Assembly: GCF_910592395.1 (NCBI RefSeq)
Contig: NC_088316.1
Location: forward strand, 17,918,001-17,982,000
Direction: 5' to 3'
Origin: Lineus longissimus
Taxonomy: Eukaryota > Nemertea > Pilidiophora > Heteronemertea > Lineidae
Length of the DNA: 64,000 nucleotides
Position 1 is the stretch's first letter; every line of letters starts with the position of its first letter. Both the position numbers and the translations under genes were made by a program. This document shows positions 23,701 to 37,100 of this stretch, one piece after another. The notes below the pieces were generated by a model, which ran no database searches, was not told the DNA's origin, and saw only the letters and a program-made list of their open reading frames with translations.

Positions 23701-26700
23701 GCCAGCCTGGGCCATCATGAAAGCATCTGGCAAAGAAGTTACTGAATGAATCTAATACCAGATCAATGCTCACGACCGTCCCAATCTGACGTCAGGCCAG
23801 TGGTCACAACTTTCCCACCCGGACTTTGTCTCACCAACAAACTACCAGTGTTGCACGACCTTGCCAGTCTCATCTCTTCCAATCATTCATCACCTTTGTA
23901 ATCTTGTTCCTTGGCTCCTTGATCCTGATTCACTCTGTTACCACTCCTTTGTAGCGTATATATTGATTGGGTCAAACAGGGTGAGAAAATGATGAGCTCC
24001 ACAGCAACGGTCATGTCCACTGATCTAATGGTGGGCTGTGAGACCTGATCTATCATCGTGAAGTAGCTAATGACAGTGCTAATCCCCTAAATCATGTTGG
24101 GACTGTGGATTATATTGTGTTTATTGGGTTTTATTCATATGGGATGGTGGGACAATACATTTTCACCCACGTATCACCCACTAGGATGCAGGCCATAACT
24201 GTAAGATAGAAAAGCATATGTCATAGTTAGAATATTTATCCATCATGTTGAGATGACTTTGGGACATATATGCTGGTCACACCAGTAAGGACTTATTGAT
24301 ACAACCAAACAAGTTTAAACATGCACGACATGTGAGCAGAAGTTCACTTGTCATCTACTATGACTTGATGGCATTCAACACTCAAGACGGTAACCGGAAT
24401 CTTCCCTGCCTGCCTGCCGGTCAAAAGCCCTTGGTACTCAAAGAGCCCTTGCCATTTCTAAGCCATTTTTCTCCACCCACCAACACCACGCATCCCACAT
24501 ACTACCAGTGTACTCGTCCTCATATATCAGCTCTCAATGATCAGTTATTGATTTGCACATCCATCACTGCTCTGTTCATCTAGAACACATGGCCTGGTAG
24601 CAGATGTTGACAGAGTTACAGCTCTTTCTAATTTGGTGTGAATTTCCTTTTTCCTTATGAGTATAGGGCTAAATGGGAAAGTAATTGGCCTGTGGGTTGA
24701 TTCAGGAAAATCAGCTAGGGGAATTAAGTCAAGCCTCTGTTTTATTCACTCAGGTATCCCATTTTCAACTTGACGGCATTGTATGGCTATAAATGTGCTC
24801 AGAAATAGATTTCTATCGTACCCTATCAGGTGGCTGGCTTAGCCAAGATCCAATGATGCCCCATTCTTAGATCCCATCCAATACCCCATTCTTTCTCCAT
24901 ATCTCTATCGTGTCTGTAGCATCAGATCACCGACTCAATAAATCTTATTTGTATACAAGCTCTGCCTCAGTTATTCTTGACAACTCGATGTATCGATTTG
25001 GATTAGATGGCAGTGTTTACAAACTATCTCAAGATTTATAGGTAGAGAGATGACATTTTCTTGTGAGGCAATCTTCAATTAATGAGAGATAAATTGGGTC
25101 CCACTGGCAACCTCTATCAAAACTGCACTTTTATGTTTTGCAGGCACTCCTCAAGCTCGCCAACTCCTATCTATCCAAGAAGGACTTCTACATGCTTCCA
25201 GACGTTCCTACGGACGATGGGAAAGAGCACAAGTAAGTATCAAGTTGCCCCCGAAAAACTGGGTATTTTACAATAATAATACCGGCCATGGCACCATCAC
25301 AAAGTCAGTGCTGACTGAAAGCGTTCCAGAGGATGGCCATGTCAATAGGTTTTGAGAATTGTTGACACTTTGAAATTTGTTGGTGTTTCTTCATTCACTT
25401 GGTAGCAGACTCTGTCAGATCATTGGCAACTACAAGTAGAACCTCTCTATTAAGGACACCCTAGGGACTGACAAGTGCTGTCCTTAATAGAGAGGTATCC
25501 TGATTAGAGAGGTCAAATTGAATGGAAACAACCAATTTGGGACCAAAACTAGTGTCCTTAATAGAGGGGTTGTCCTTAATAGAGAGGTGTCCGCTAACAG
25601 AGGTTCCACTGTAGTTTGTATTAGTACTGAAGACACTTAAGACATTGGATGTGACTTGACATCTGTCCATGAATGAAAGGTTTTTGTCGATTCTTTAATG
25701 CAGCCAAAAAAATCCTTGTGATTATTGTCTTTTCTAGCATGGAGGCTTATATGGCAGCCTCACACTCTTTTTCATTGAGCCGTGGCCCCAGCTCAGATTG
25801 TGCTAGTACTGATGGCGTCATTGATGATGATGTCGATGTTGACACTGACGATGTTGACGATGACTTTGACGATGAATTCGATGATGCGGATGACGAAAAT
25901 AATAAGTGCCTGAGAGTCAAAGAAAATCCTGATCGTAATATTGAGAAAAATGAGGTGGCCTGTCGCTCGTTCTCAGTGTCTCAGGATAACCATGATATGC
26001 ACTGCAAAACTTCTGAAGGACAGGATCCAAAGTTTAAGTGAGATTCTTGACAAAGATCCTAGAAGTTACTCCCTATTACGGGTTTGGCCTCCTTGGTGGG
26101 AGCTTTTCAAATATCATGAATATTGTAGTTTGGCCAAATGGCCAGATTTGTAGTATAGGGAGTGGTTTTCAGTATGGGTGCGGTTTTGTTCTGAAGAAAG
26201 TTGTCATTCCTAGGAAGTTGTAGATCTTGATGTCTCTTCTCATACCAATTTGATCTGTGGTCATTGTCTGAGGTTTCTCAGTTTTAACTGTCAAAACATG
26301 GTGATGGTTATCCCAATTTCCTTCTCATCCAGGTGGTCATTGTCTTTCTTAGGTGAGTCCCTTGTTCATTGCTTTCGCATAGTCACCCGTTGCTTTGCTA
26401 TTCAAACTAACTAGATTTGTTTTTTAGCAATTTCAATAACCATATTAACTATGTACGATTTCGCAGGGTGGCTGTGATGGGAAATCAGCGTTTCTTATGG
26501 ACATGGTGTTGGCAAAAATATAAGCAAGCTTGTTATCTCTCGATGCCAGTTGTTCACTAAAACATCTTCTTCTATTTCCATCAGATATCATGGACGGTAA
26601 GACAATTGCATCATAAATGTTGTTATCATAAATTTTGTGAATGTCAGCTTCTCTTGTGTTCCTTTAGCCGTTGTAGAATTGATGAATTATCAAGTGGGCC

Positions 26701-29700
26701 GGTCAATTTGACTCTTGGCCTCGCTCTCTCACATGTAATGCATGGACATAAAGGCCTAGTGACTGGAGCCCTTAATTGGTCAAAATAATGCTTCTAGACT
26801 AAAATATGCAATTCAACTGCCTGACATGTGTGGCCTTGAAAAGGTTAAAACATATCGATTTTTGTTTGATCATTCTTCTTCATCTTATGATATTCTCATC
26901 TTTTATTTGAAGATGTTTTGTTTATTTGTTTCATGTTATAAATAGTGTATACTTCTGTTTGATGTGAGCCATTTCTGATAACTGCCTATTGTAACATGCA
27001 AATACTTACTTCAGAGATAGCGAGATTGAATGCTTCTGAATCAGAAGATGCTCAGTAGTAGTCCTTGTCTCAGCTCATTCTGGTGACTATACCATTGTGA
27101 GAAGTGCTACAGAACAACTCCTGTCCAGAATACTGCAAAAATACTCTTGGATAATGGTATGACTCTTGAAAAAAGGTCATTTTCATTTGGTGATTAGAAT
27201 GAAAGGTTGAAAGAGATATGTCAAGGGCAGTGTAGGCAAGTCATAATCAGTGACAAGTTCTTGGTAAAACTCAAGCTAGACCCTCTGCTTGGTGTGACAT
27301 GCCATCTTGTTTTGCCATACCATAGTTTGAAGAACCCTGCCGCATTTAATCAGCAAGTGAAATCAACAACCACAAGCGGTTTCCCGACTATTTTCTGTGT
27401 GACCGCAGATAGATTAAAAGGAACCAAATGATTCTGCAGGGGTTAATTTGCACTGTTGGTATCTGTGTCCTGATCATAAAAGACGGATATGAAACCTACC
27501 ATCATATCTCATTAGAAGCCTTGCGATCGGCCACAAAGCTGAAAACCTCCTTTGATCTTATGAGATGTCATGTCACTGCTTGATGAAAAAGCACCATCTC
27601 ATTAAGGGATGCTGTAAAAAGGTATGGGGGTGTTGAGAGATGAAACTAGGGTCAATGATGACAGGTCCTTGGATTCAGTGGATGTTGGCAAAGGCTTTTG
27701 CTTTGAGAGCAGAGGCAGGATTCTCATTGATATTTTGTGAGAAGTATGGGGCTATTGACCATTTATATAGAGTCCATGCATGGTTCTTGGAGTCTGTGCA
27801 TGGTGGTAAACACTTTTGATTCAAAAAGACATCAAAAATGTTTTACTCCATTCAGGCTGTTTTCAATCAGAGTAGGATTGAGATACTAATCTACTGATGC
27901 TTGTCTTCTTCAGAACTGCGACATCAGTATGGCGGACCGTTCTAGATGTGACAGAGCGCATCGCGCAGACACGCCTCCAGGCAGCGGAGACTTATATGCA
28001 ACAGGTGTCAGAGCCCATTAAAGTTCTCAAGACACAGAAACAACAAAACTCGAAAAAGGTACATGTTTGTTGGTTTGGAACCTCCTCCCCCCCAACCCGA
28101 CTGATTGTTTGCAGTCACGCATGCTAACCCTCTTGACCCAAGTTGAGAGCATGATCAAGGACAGAAGGAAGTGGAAATATCTTGTTGTGGAGTAGCAGGG
28201 TTTGAGTCAAGTTAGTCTAGTTAACGCTTTCACAAAAGGCCTCAATATGATTTCATCAATGGATGTGGGTACGTAAGATCTTCTAATGGCCTTATTTCTA
28301 TCTCCTATTTTCTCCTCATCCGTAGATCCTGGAGCAGTTTGCCACCATCCAGAAGGAGATTGACCAATCGGTACGCGAGATGACAAAACTTCAGAAAATA
28401 TACAATGATGAGGAAAAACTGGCTCATGATGCAAGAAAAAAAGCTGACGATGCAGATGAGAAGTAAGGAAACTTGAGTCATTAATGAACATCCTTAGTTA
28501 GATGCAGATTTTGGAACACCAGATGCAACTTAGGGCGATTTGGGAGGTGGTCTTGTTAAAAACAGGACATTGGGATCCCCTACTTATTATTTTTATTTGG
28601 TTGGTTGTTGGTTGTAGGGAGAGTAGGTGATGGATTTGGCTGTATGTTTCTATTTTTATTGAACATTCCTTTTTTAGGGTGAAGCGAAGATCCACAGGAC
28701 TGTTTTCATCACTGGCAAGTTTACAGCAAAAAAGTGCAAAGGTAATGATTTCTGTTCAGAGTTCGCCATAGGCTTGCCAAACATTGCTCAAGGCAGCATG
28801 TAAACTGGCCAGTTTTACAGTCAGTTTTACAAACAGTCGATGAAATTTAGAACGGGTATTATGAGCTGAACAGGATGATGATGATGATGGTGATTGTTAA
28901 ACGTACCTCAGTCTCACCTTAGCACAACAATTGATAACTCTCCTCTCTCTTCAGCTGAATACAAGGAAGGACACCTGCGAAGGAAAGTCATCAATTTCCC
29001 GCAACGAGTACCTATTGTCTTTGGCAGCTTGCAATGCTCATCTGGTCAGATTTTACCAAACCGACATGCCCGAACTCATGCAGGTAATGTTTTCCTTTTT
29101 TCCATTTGTCAAGCATAGGCAGCCCTTTTCAGCCCTCAGGCTACGGCCCTTTGAGTAGGAACCCTGTTCCGCTTTTCTTTTAAATATTCATAAGGCCCTT
29201 GTATCATGTTAATAAGCAGAGGGTTGCCAGCCAACTGTAGAGATTTTTGCATCCAATTTTCATTGTGGTGCTTCTATTTTCCAGGCCCTCGATGGTGAAA
29301 TGTTTGAGCGTCTCCAGCAGTCCCTAACAGAACTCAGCAAAACTGAACTCGAATGTTGTGGGATAACTCAGGAATGTTTCAGCAAGGCTCTCTGTGATTC
29401 CTGCTTAATCAGCCGAGATTACAACCTCCAGTGTTTCCTAACGCAATACCCCGCTTTTACAGAATTGATGCAATACCACTTTGAACCTTGTGAAAATGAT
29501 GCAGTAAGTCATGTTATACTGTCTTATGTCAAAAGCGTGCCAGCAACTTGATTGAAAGAAGCGTTTTTTTCTCATAGTTGGCAATAGAAGTCACCTTCAG
29601 CCCATTAACAGTTTTTAAAACATTTCTTGAAACTTCCTTGCAGGTACGCAAACTCGCTTTTGATACTAAGGGAGATAATTCACTTGAACAGGAGGCGAAG

Positions 29701-32700
29701 AAGTGGGCCACAAAAGTAGCCAAAGAGACCAAGGCCATCAGAGAATATGGAAAGACCTTGAAGGTTTTGTTGACAGATGGAGATAAAAAGGTAATGTCTT
29801 GAAAAGCAATTGTGCAATAGTACTAGAGTACTAGAGTCATTGGTCTTTGGCCAGGAAACCGACGAGACGATAGGTCAGTGTCTCCAAATTGATTCTTGAA
29901 CCTTGGTCCTGTGAGGAGGTCCTTTGTTTCAGGGGTGTCAGCGCTGTTTTGCACAGCTTGTAACTTTTGAAGTCTACCCTTACGTTTTTGATACATTTTC
30001 CATTCAGAGTGCCTCGGACAGTTCATCCCCTGACGGTGAAAAAGATGCGAAAGAAAAACCTGTCGACCCTGAAGTCAGGATTGAAGAGTGTAGGGAGAAT
30101 ATTCGAAAATCGGAAACAGCAAAAATGAAGGCTGAGGCTAGGCTGGACTTACTCAAAGAGGCTGGAAGTAAGCAATAATGCAAGATCCTTGATCTCAAGA
30201 GTTAATATGACTGCTGCAGCTTGTGATTTCTTCTCTCGCTTTCATTACAAATCGCCCAGTGTTGTCTGCAGGCTAATATTGTCTTGGTTGATGCTCAGTC
30301 CTCAACATGATGTTTTCAATTTCAAGTAAATGTTTTGCTTTTGTGTTTTCAGTTGATACTGAGGAGTGGTTGAACAAGGCCAACATGGACACCCTGTCAC
30401 CAGTGGACGTGGATGATGAGGTCAGCAGGACGAGTACGAGTGACCAGTTCTCTATGAGGACATCAAGTTCTGGTGGGGTAAGTTCTTTCTCATCCCTCTC
30501 TAGATTAAGGTAGGGAGATCAGTGGTACCGAAGTTAGAGTACCCGGCTGATAATAAGGTGGTTGTGGGTTCGCCTCCCGAGAGGATCACCACTGTTTTCT
30601 CTTTGCTCTTTAAACCCACCAAATGAAAAACTTGAGTAGTTCCCAATGAACTCTTCCTCTGGCAAAAATCTGACTCTTTATTTTGCCATTTTCTGGGGGT
30701 TTTCAGCACAGTGAAGACACTAACAGCTACCACAATGGACCATGTTACAATGATGCGGAGTATGACATGACCGATGATACGTTTGAAAAGTCGGCCACCA
30801 GTGGTCAGGTTTTAACTGGTGCAAGGAGATTTCCATGCCAGGCAATGGCTCTCTATGACTTTGCTGCCACGAGCGGTGATGAGTTAACTATGGCCCAGAA
30901 TGAGGAGATATCGGTCGTTGGAATTGGAGATGGTGAAGGATGGGTTAAGGTAAGCACCCCCAAATCATGAATTTCATGGGAAGTGCCATGTGCTCTGAAA
31001 ATATTTTCCTGATTATGATATTTCATTGTCACAAGCTTGTATACTGAGATTTACTGGTATGTCGCTCGCCAAAGTCTTGACAAAAAAGAAATGAAATGTT
31101 CTCAGATTTCTGCTGCAAATGTTATTTCAACTTTTCAGGGGCGAAATGGAAACGGTCAAGAGGGTTTCATTCCGGAAAACTACATCAATTATCTAGACGA
31201 CCAGACGTCATTTTCGCCCAACCCGGACTACTCTGCCTATGGTGCTGCTACACAACTAGTCTCCTCAACACCGCAGGCGTCAGGGACAGCTCCGGCAACC
31301 TGGGGAAACTCTGGCAGTATAGATCGTCAGACAAGTTATTCCTCCCAGCAGTCGGGATTTTCAGACAGTGCAGAACAAGTGCCAAACTCGCCACCTCATT
31401 CTGTGATGCAGGCTGAAGCAACATCATCATACTCATCGACTGATTATGAAATACAGAATACTATGGGACCTCAAAGTTTCGAAGGTAAGGAGAGACTTTT
31501 TCATTTTGAGCAGAAAAAAAAACAAGTGAAAAAAATATTTGGATTTAAATTTTTTTTCATTTGTAGCATTTGTATCCATCGGATACAAGACAGTAAAACA
31601 TCTATTTTGAACTTTCAGAATCTACTTACGCAAAAGCTCTCTATGATTATGATGCAAACATGGAAGAAGAGCTGTCATTCCAAGAAGGTCAGGTGATTAA
31701 AGTGACCAATCGTGAGCCACACGGAGTGGATGATGGATGGTGGGCAGGAGAAATTGGTGGCAGGAAGGGTGTGTTTCCTTCCATGGTTGTCGAAGAAATG
31801 ACTGTGGAAGATCTGGCAAATGTGAGTTTAAGTTCAGAGTACTGCTGGCAACATCTGTTTAGACCATGTGTACAGTCAGGCTAGGATCCTCGATGGACGA
31901 TTCATAGACCGATCAAGCTGTTTCAGTGTATTTAACCCATATCACAGTCATCCTCTCCACCACAGCTTGATCCATGGTGACACAGGATCTGTGCCTGAAA
32001 AAAACAGCTTGGCAGATCTGCCCAATAATTTGACAAATGTCTTTGCCCTAACCTCTTGGGATGCCGATACCCTATTGTATATAATTTCCTACTCCATGGT
32101 CTGTTTCTTGCAGGATGCACTCTCGCCAGTTAGACCTGGTCCACCCAGCTTTGCACCCCCTAGTGTGGCGTCTGAAGCCCCTGGTGGTCCTCCTGGACCC
32201 TCGGCTGTGAGTCCTCCACCAGTGACTGTTACACTGCCAACCCCGCCTAGAGATGTCAGTGCTGGTACTCTCGTTGGTAAGTATTCCCAACAGCGTCTGC
32301 TCAAAAAACTTTGACATTTAGAAGCCAGTTGTAAGAAAGTAAAGGGTTCCCACAGAAGATCTTACAGCAGTTTGCAGGGATTTCGTAATGTGGGATCAAC
32401 AAACTAACCCAGATGACACATAACCTGTTAGTGGTAGATCAAATATTGGTTCCCCGAAATGTCAAGCCTGGCCAGATTTGATATTTTCAGGTAATATCAT
32501 GAAATAAAAGAATGCCATTACTACTTTCAGGTTTGAATCAGTCCAAGCCTGTCTTCCGAATCTGGTCCCAGAACAAACAAACCACTGTATAAACCCTGGC
32601 TTGGCTCCCATATCCCTGTATAAACTCTAGCTTGGCTCCCATAACCCTGTATAAACTGTATCTTGGCTCCTATAACCATGTAAACTCTAGCTTGCCTGCT

Positions 32701-34140
32701 GTAACTCTGTACAAACGCTGGCTTGGTCCCGGCCCGTCCTCTCCTGCATTGCTAACCTTTCACAATCTCCTGGGGAATGATGACCTCATAACCACACTTG
32801 TTCATTGAATTTGTATATACTTCTCAAATATTGATGGATCTGTCCTATATTTATATTTGTAGAAAGTTTATTTTTGTATAGTTTATCTAGAGAACCAAAG
32901 TACTGCCAAGCTTTCACCCATACTTGTTAACTGAATTTGTGTTGAATCAGTTTAATAATTGATCTGGTGGGCTGGCCTCACTCAGGCTTTGTAGGGGTGT
33001 GATCTGTAAATCGTCAGCTTTCAGCACGCTTTATGCACACTAAACCAGACGGATGCGCTCTAAAAGCTGTTATTCATAACTTTCTATCCATTTCATGCTT
33101 TTTTCTCAGCATAGTGGTAGCTCGTCTGATCGTTGAAGCTCTCCTTACTATTCAATAAGAGTTCATGCGCCACGATCCAACTATAATATTACTTTTGAAT
33201 AATTTATTGCATAAGCACAGTGGGATAACATCGCTCACTGGTTCCTATTTTGACACCTACCCACCTCTTCACATCTCTGTATCCCAACTTTGCTATTTAA
33301 TGTGGTGATGGTGCCTCCAACTCTATTCCCAAGCGCTAATTCTCCTCTAATTACTAACCCTGACCAGATCTGGACCCTGTTGGTGGACCAGGCATGACCA
33401 ACGAGAATGGCCATCCAGCAGACGGCACTTTGGTGGAGCCACCTGGTGGGAATGCACTTGATAATTTGTTGATGAATCAAGGTGATGAAGCAGGGGTTTT
33501 GGATCCACTGCCGGCTTCAGATGCTGCACCTGGTAGTCCCATGCCAGATAGGAATAAAGCCGTAAGTTTTGAATTTGGCCAGATCATTTCTTTCAAATGC
33601 CACTGTAGATATCAACATGTGTCTTGTGCCCTCCTCTAAGGGCAGACAAGCATCGCCATCTCTGGCACTGTCTGAGGGAAATTTATGATTTGTCAATTAG
33701 TGTCAGTTTCGTACCTTCGTGTAAGTCAGCACTGCCTATTGGGATGCCAATACTCTATTTGAGAGGGGGGTGTCTGAGAGAAAATGAAGGCTTTCCTCCC
33801 GAGTTCACAAGATTCAATTCTCGTTCAGTCCTGGTATTCTCATGTGATAGGGCGACTCTCTTTGACAGCATGAAGTACCTCAGGGTTACCTGGTTTCCTC
33901 CTAGAGCACAAATCGCCCTGGTATAAGCTGTCCAAAAGCCAAAAAAGGGCTCATGCTCTTCACTGTTCAAAAAATATCACATGTTTAAAAAAGCCCTTTT
34001 GATTTGCTTCCTCCCAGTCCCCTGGTACAGAGGAAGAGGTGGTCTCTGAACCACCCCCTGTTGATGAGGGGGCAGAAAAATCAGGTGAGACTACCCCTGT
34101 GGTCGCAGAGCCACCTGGTGGTGATGAATCAACAGCATAA
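20784..34140 (+). CDS. FCHSD: FCHSD/Nervous wreck: F-BAR and double-SH3 protein
   Basis: Eighteen exons join in phase to 883 residues: 20784-20804, 20902-20999, 21448-21493, 25144-25232, 27914-28058, 28326-28462, 28678-28741, 28955-29083, 29285-29503, 29644-29790, 30008-30167, 30353-30477, 30707-30949, 31139-31484, 31619-31821, 32114-32276, 33368-33561, 34018-34140. The start MQPPPKK matches the vertebrate FCHSD2 start. An F-BAR domain spans roughly residues 10-300, with helical linker to about 430. SH3-1 is about 502-560 ([20 protein letters not shown]) and SH3-2 about 657-715 ([26 protein letters not shown]). A Pro/Gly-rich tail follows. Family members bend membranes and activate WASP/Arp2/3 actin assembly at endocytic and synaptic sites. 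The first exon has only seven codons, and a possible cassette exon lies between exons 4 and 5. FCHSD1 and FCHSD2 cannot be told apart; this is probably the single invertebrate member. Confidence 0.93.
21494..25143 (+). other. FCHSD intron 3 (3.65 kb), no further gene seen
   Basis: Frames are short and unlinked. The stretch is AT-rich, with no clear transposon ends or RNA genes. The acceptor at its end (TTTTGCAG before 25144) leads into the exon encoding [13 protein letters not shown]. Confidence 0.5.
25430..25614. mobile_element. ~185-bp pogo/Tigger-like MITE in FCHSD intron 4
   Basis: The left end reads AGTAGAACCTCTCTATTAAG. The right end, read on the minus strand, starts CAGTGGAACCTCTGTTAGCG and is followed by CACCTCTCTATTAAGGACA. 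Internal copies of the CCTTAATAGAGAGG phrase occur four times. CAGT.GAACCTC ends next to TA are typical of pogo-like elements of the Tc1/mariner group. It is non-autonomous. Confidence 0.65.
25738..26037 (+). CDS. FCHSD: Candidate 300-nt cassette exon of FCHSD (acidic F-BAR insert)
   Basis: This open segment is preceded by a pyrimidine-rich acceptor (ATTGTCTTTTCTAG) and ended by a good donor (GTGAGA at 26038). Exon 4 ends in phase 2, exon 5 needs one base, and this 300-nt segment starts and ends in the same phase. It can therefore be included or skipped without a frame change. It would add 100 residues between DGKEH and TATSVW inside the F-BAR domain. The insert begins after the junction codon with [11 protein letters not shown] and contains a run dominated by Asp/Glu ([18 protein letters not shown]). 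Its internal ATG at 25739 could also serve an alternative first exon, giving a form lacking the F-BAR start. No homologous insert is known to me in vertebrate FCHSD proteins. Confidence 0.6.
30505..30600 (+). mobile_element. Possible tRNA-derived SINE head in an FCHSD intron
   Basis: The segment has an A-box-like stretch (ATCAGTGGTACCGAAGTTAG) followed about 40 bp later by a good B-box (GTGGGTTCGCCTCCCGAG), the spacing of an RNA polymerase III tRNA-type promoter. It does not fold into an intact tRNA cloverleaf by eye, so a decayed SINE is more likely than a working tRNA gene. Confidence 0.45.
32585..32735. repeat. Minisatellite in the FCHSD intron before the penultimate exon
   Basis: About five imperfect copies of a ~30-bp unit containing TGTATAAACTCTAGCTTGGC lie in the intron before the exon at 33368. 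The copies differ by substitutions and small indels. No coding function is implied. Confidence 0.75.
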
Positions 34141-37100
34141 CATGTTTATTATCACCGGTAAGTTGCAGGTGATATTTCTGTTGGTTCATGCTGTTGTCTT
34201 GTGGTAGATTATAGGTGTTTGTGTCGTTTCTCTGTTAAAATAGTTTTCACTTCTTTGTCTTGTAGACTTGTTTCGGAATGCCTGGCCACTCCTATTTCCC
34301 CAAAAGATCCTTGGCATTGTTTTGGTTGACGAAATAAGAGTTATTTATCTCAGGAGCAGAAGTGGCCTACTGAATCCACCAGGACGCACTACCGAATCAT
34401 TCTGTTGGGGACTTGTTTTACTTCTGTTGTTGTAGTTGATTACTAACTCATTGTTGCTGCTGTGTGGACATGTCATTGTGTCATGTAATTGATGCTTTTA
34501 TTTCAGTATAAAATGTGTTGTTCATGGTCTTGGTAGACTATAGACAGTATAGTTGAAAGATTTATTTGTTTCACAGTTTTATTTTGGTGTAGATTGCAAT
34601 ATCATGAATTGGTAATTCTATTTGAATTCATCAGTAGCATGTCATGCATGTCAAACGTGTGGTAATTCTATTAAAACATCTCAAATGATACCGGGCCACT
34701 CGCATATGAGCATTTATCAGTGTCCTCTCTTTCAGTATGCCATGATGATCAGCGGATATGGACAAAATCTTCATGTGCCTGATGATTTCTTTTGGCAAAG
34801 TTGGTGGGAGACATGACAGAGTCACTGTCAACATACACAATGACTTAATTGACGAGTCCATTTTGAAACAAGGGATGCAAGAAACCATGACCCATGGTCA
34901 AATTCGATGGATTACCCTGGTGATCTAATGTATCCAGCCATAAACTGCTCAGGGTATACTTATAAAAATTCCCAGGACTGATGAAGGTTATGTTGGTTGT
35001 ACATTACATTTTGTCATGTGCTGTTGTGTATTTCACCACTTGATGTAAGAGCAGTATGGGAGGAATGGTGAATCTTTTTACTCTGGTGGAAAGAATTTGG
35101 ACAAAGTTTGGGGAGTGCAGCGAAGTGGCAGCTGCCATTATCATTGTCGTTAATTGTCGTTCGAGGACATGCCCTGTAGATGAAACTACTGCATTTCCCA
35201 AAAATTGTAAGACTCTGTAGATTTTCAGTGTTTGGAACGTAGCATTTGACCACTGTGTACATTGCCTGTTGTCTAATACATATGACCTTGTCCCTAGTTT
35301 GCAGTGTATCACTGCCTGGTGTATTTAGTATTGGCTGTATGGGATTAAACAGGTGTATATTGTGACCATGTTGTTTCTTGGTGGAAAAGTAGACAAATCT
35401 ACATTATTGAATTTAAGGAGCCGCATAGCGTTGTGTAAAATGGTCCCATGATCATGTAACATAGAAAATATGTTCCATATATGCAAATTATATTGTTAAG
35501 CATTGTCAGATTATGCAATAATATAAATAGGGTGCCTGTGACTGTGAATTAATTGAATTTCGTGTTCCCTTGTTGTCAAATCTTTGTCCTAAGCTGTTAA
35601 AATGTAGCAGCTGATACCAAAATGTAAATATCTTGCAGAACACCTGAACAATTTCACCTTATACTCAGAAAACATGAACTTCCGTAAAGTTGGCACCTCA
35701 CGTAGTCTACATATTTTGGCGCACCATGTTTCTAGTCCATATTTTACTTGCACACTGTAACAAGAATCAGGAGGATAGCTCAATGATTTAAACTTGTGAT
35801 AGCCAAATATAAAACTTATTGACTTTGTCTAGGGTTTTATTAGACAATGTTTTGTGCAATTTATACTATTTGTTAATCATGAAATTTTGCATCAGAAAAT
35901 TTTTACTTTGAATTCGAGGGATTATGGCCTTTCTTAGTTACAGCTCAGATGATGGACATGACAACTTGTCTGAGCGCAAGGGTACCACAAGCAGTGCACG
36001 GCAGATCTTGAGGTGGGGCACAGCCTGCAACCGTCTGCCCCTTCTTTCTGCAGCAAAAGTATGTTTTTACACTGTTTTTGAATGACTTCAGTGTGGGCAC
36101 CCCCATTACTAGTTCCTTGGCATCAATGATGCCTCCTCTTTTTTCATTTCAAGTTGTAGATCCCCTCCTGATAAGAACAGGCTGTAAAAGTTGGCATAAC
36201 CAAGAAATGTCCTGATTACTTAGGCCAGAATCCCTTAGCAGTGTGATGGTAGAGATAAGTCCTTTGTTTCGGAATAGGAGTTCCAGAACTGAACTATGGT
36301 CAGTCACTTGTACATGTACTTGTGAATTATAAATAGATCTATGCAGCATATCGTTAAGTGTCATATCGATATTATCCTAAATGTTGTTTTGTGAGAAGTA
36401 CATATAGGGCCTAGTTGTGTCTGTATTATATAGTTAGTACTTCATCATGATAGTTGGATGGAACATTTGTCACTGATTTGTTATAGGAGGCATGTGTCAA
36501 GTAGATGCTGTGTGTACATTTTGGGAGGCATGCAAGGACCAACCTTGTAAGAGGGTCTCCATAACTATCAATAGTGCCAGCCTAGCATCACCTCGATACT
36601 CCTCATATAACAAATTCTGTATTTGACTAAACCAAATCTACACCATTGAACCACAACAATTTCCAAGAATTCCATGTAATAACATTTCAACCAGTTCCAG
36701 AGAAACCATTCCAGAGAAATTGCATTTCTTGTGTATGCCTGTGTATATACTGTGTTGACGGTTTCACATGCCAGTAGAGCAGTGCCTCTACAATAGGCCT
36801 ATTTTACCTGTAAAAGGACTGGCTTAAACCTGTCAACACAGTAATTGTGTGTAGTTAGAGTCCACTGTACAGGCTCCGTAATGAGTGTTATTTATAATTT
36901 TGCACTGGTGATGTTGTTCGTTAATAATCATAGGCAGAATATTCTCTAGTCAAATAAAAAAGGGTGCCTCATCAATGCCCTGGATAACTCGATGACCCAT
37001 TTGGCCAAAACTATCAACCTTGTAAAATATATTGACCAACCTTATAACTCAGCAAAGTTTAGCATCACTACTGCTAGTCATGCTGATCAGAGAAAGGTAA

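Noticed and set aside
30505-30600. A working tRNA gene
   Set aside because: Box A and box B spacing is right but the acceptor and anticodon stems do not pair by eye. It is better read as a SINE head.
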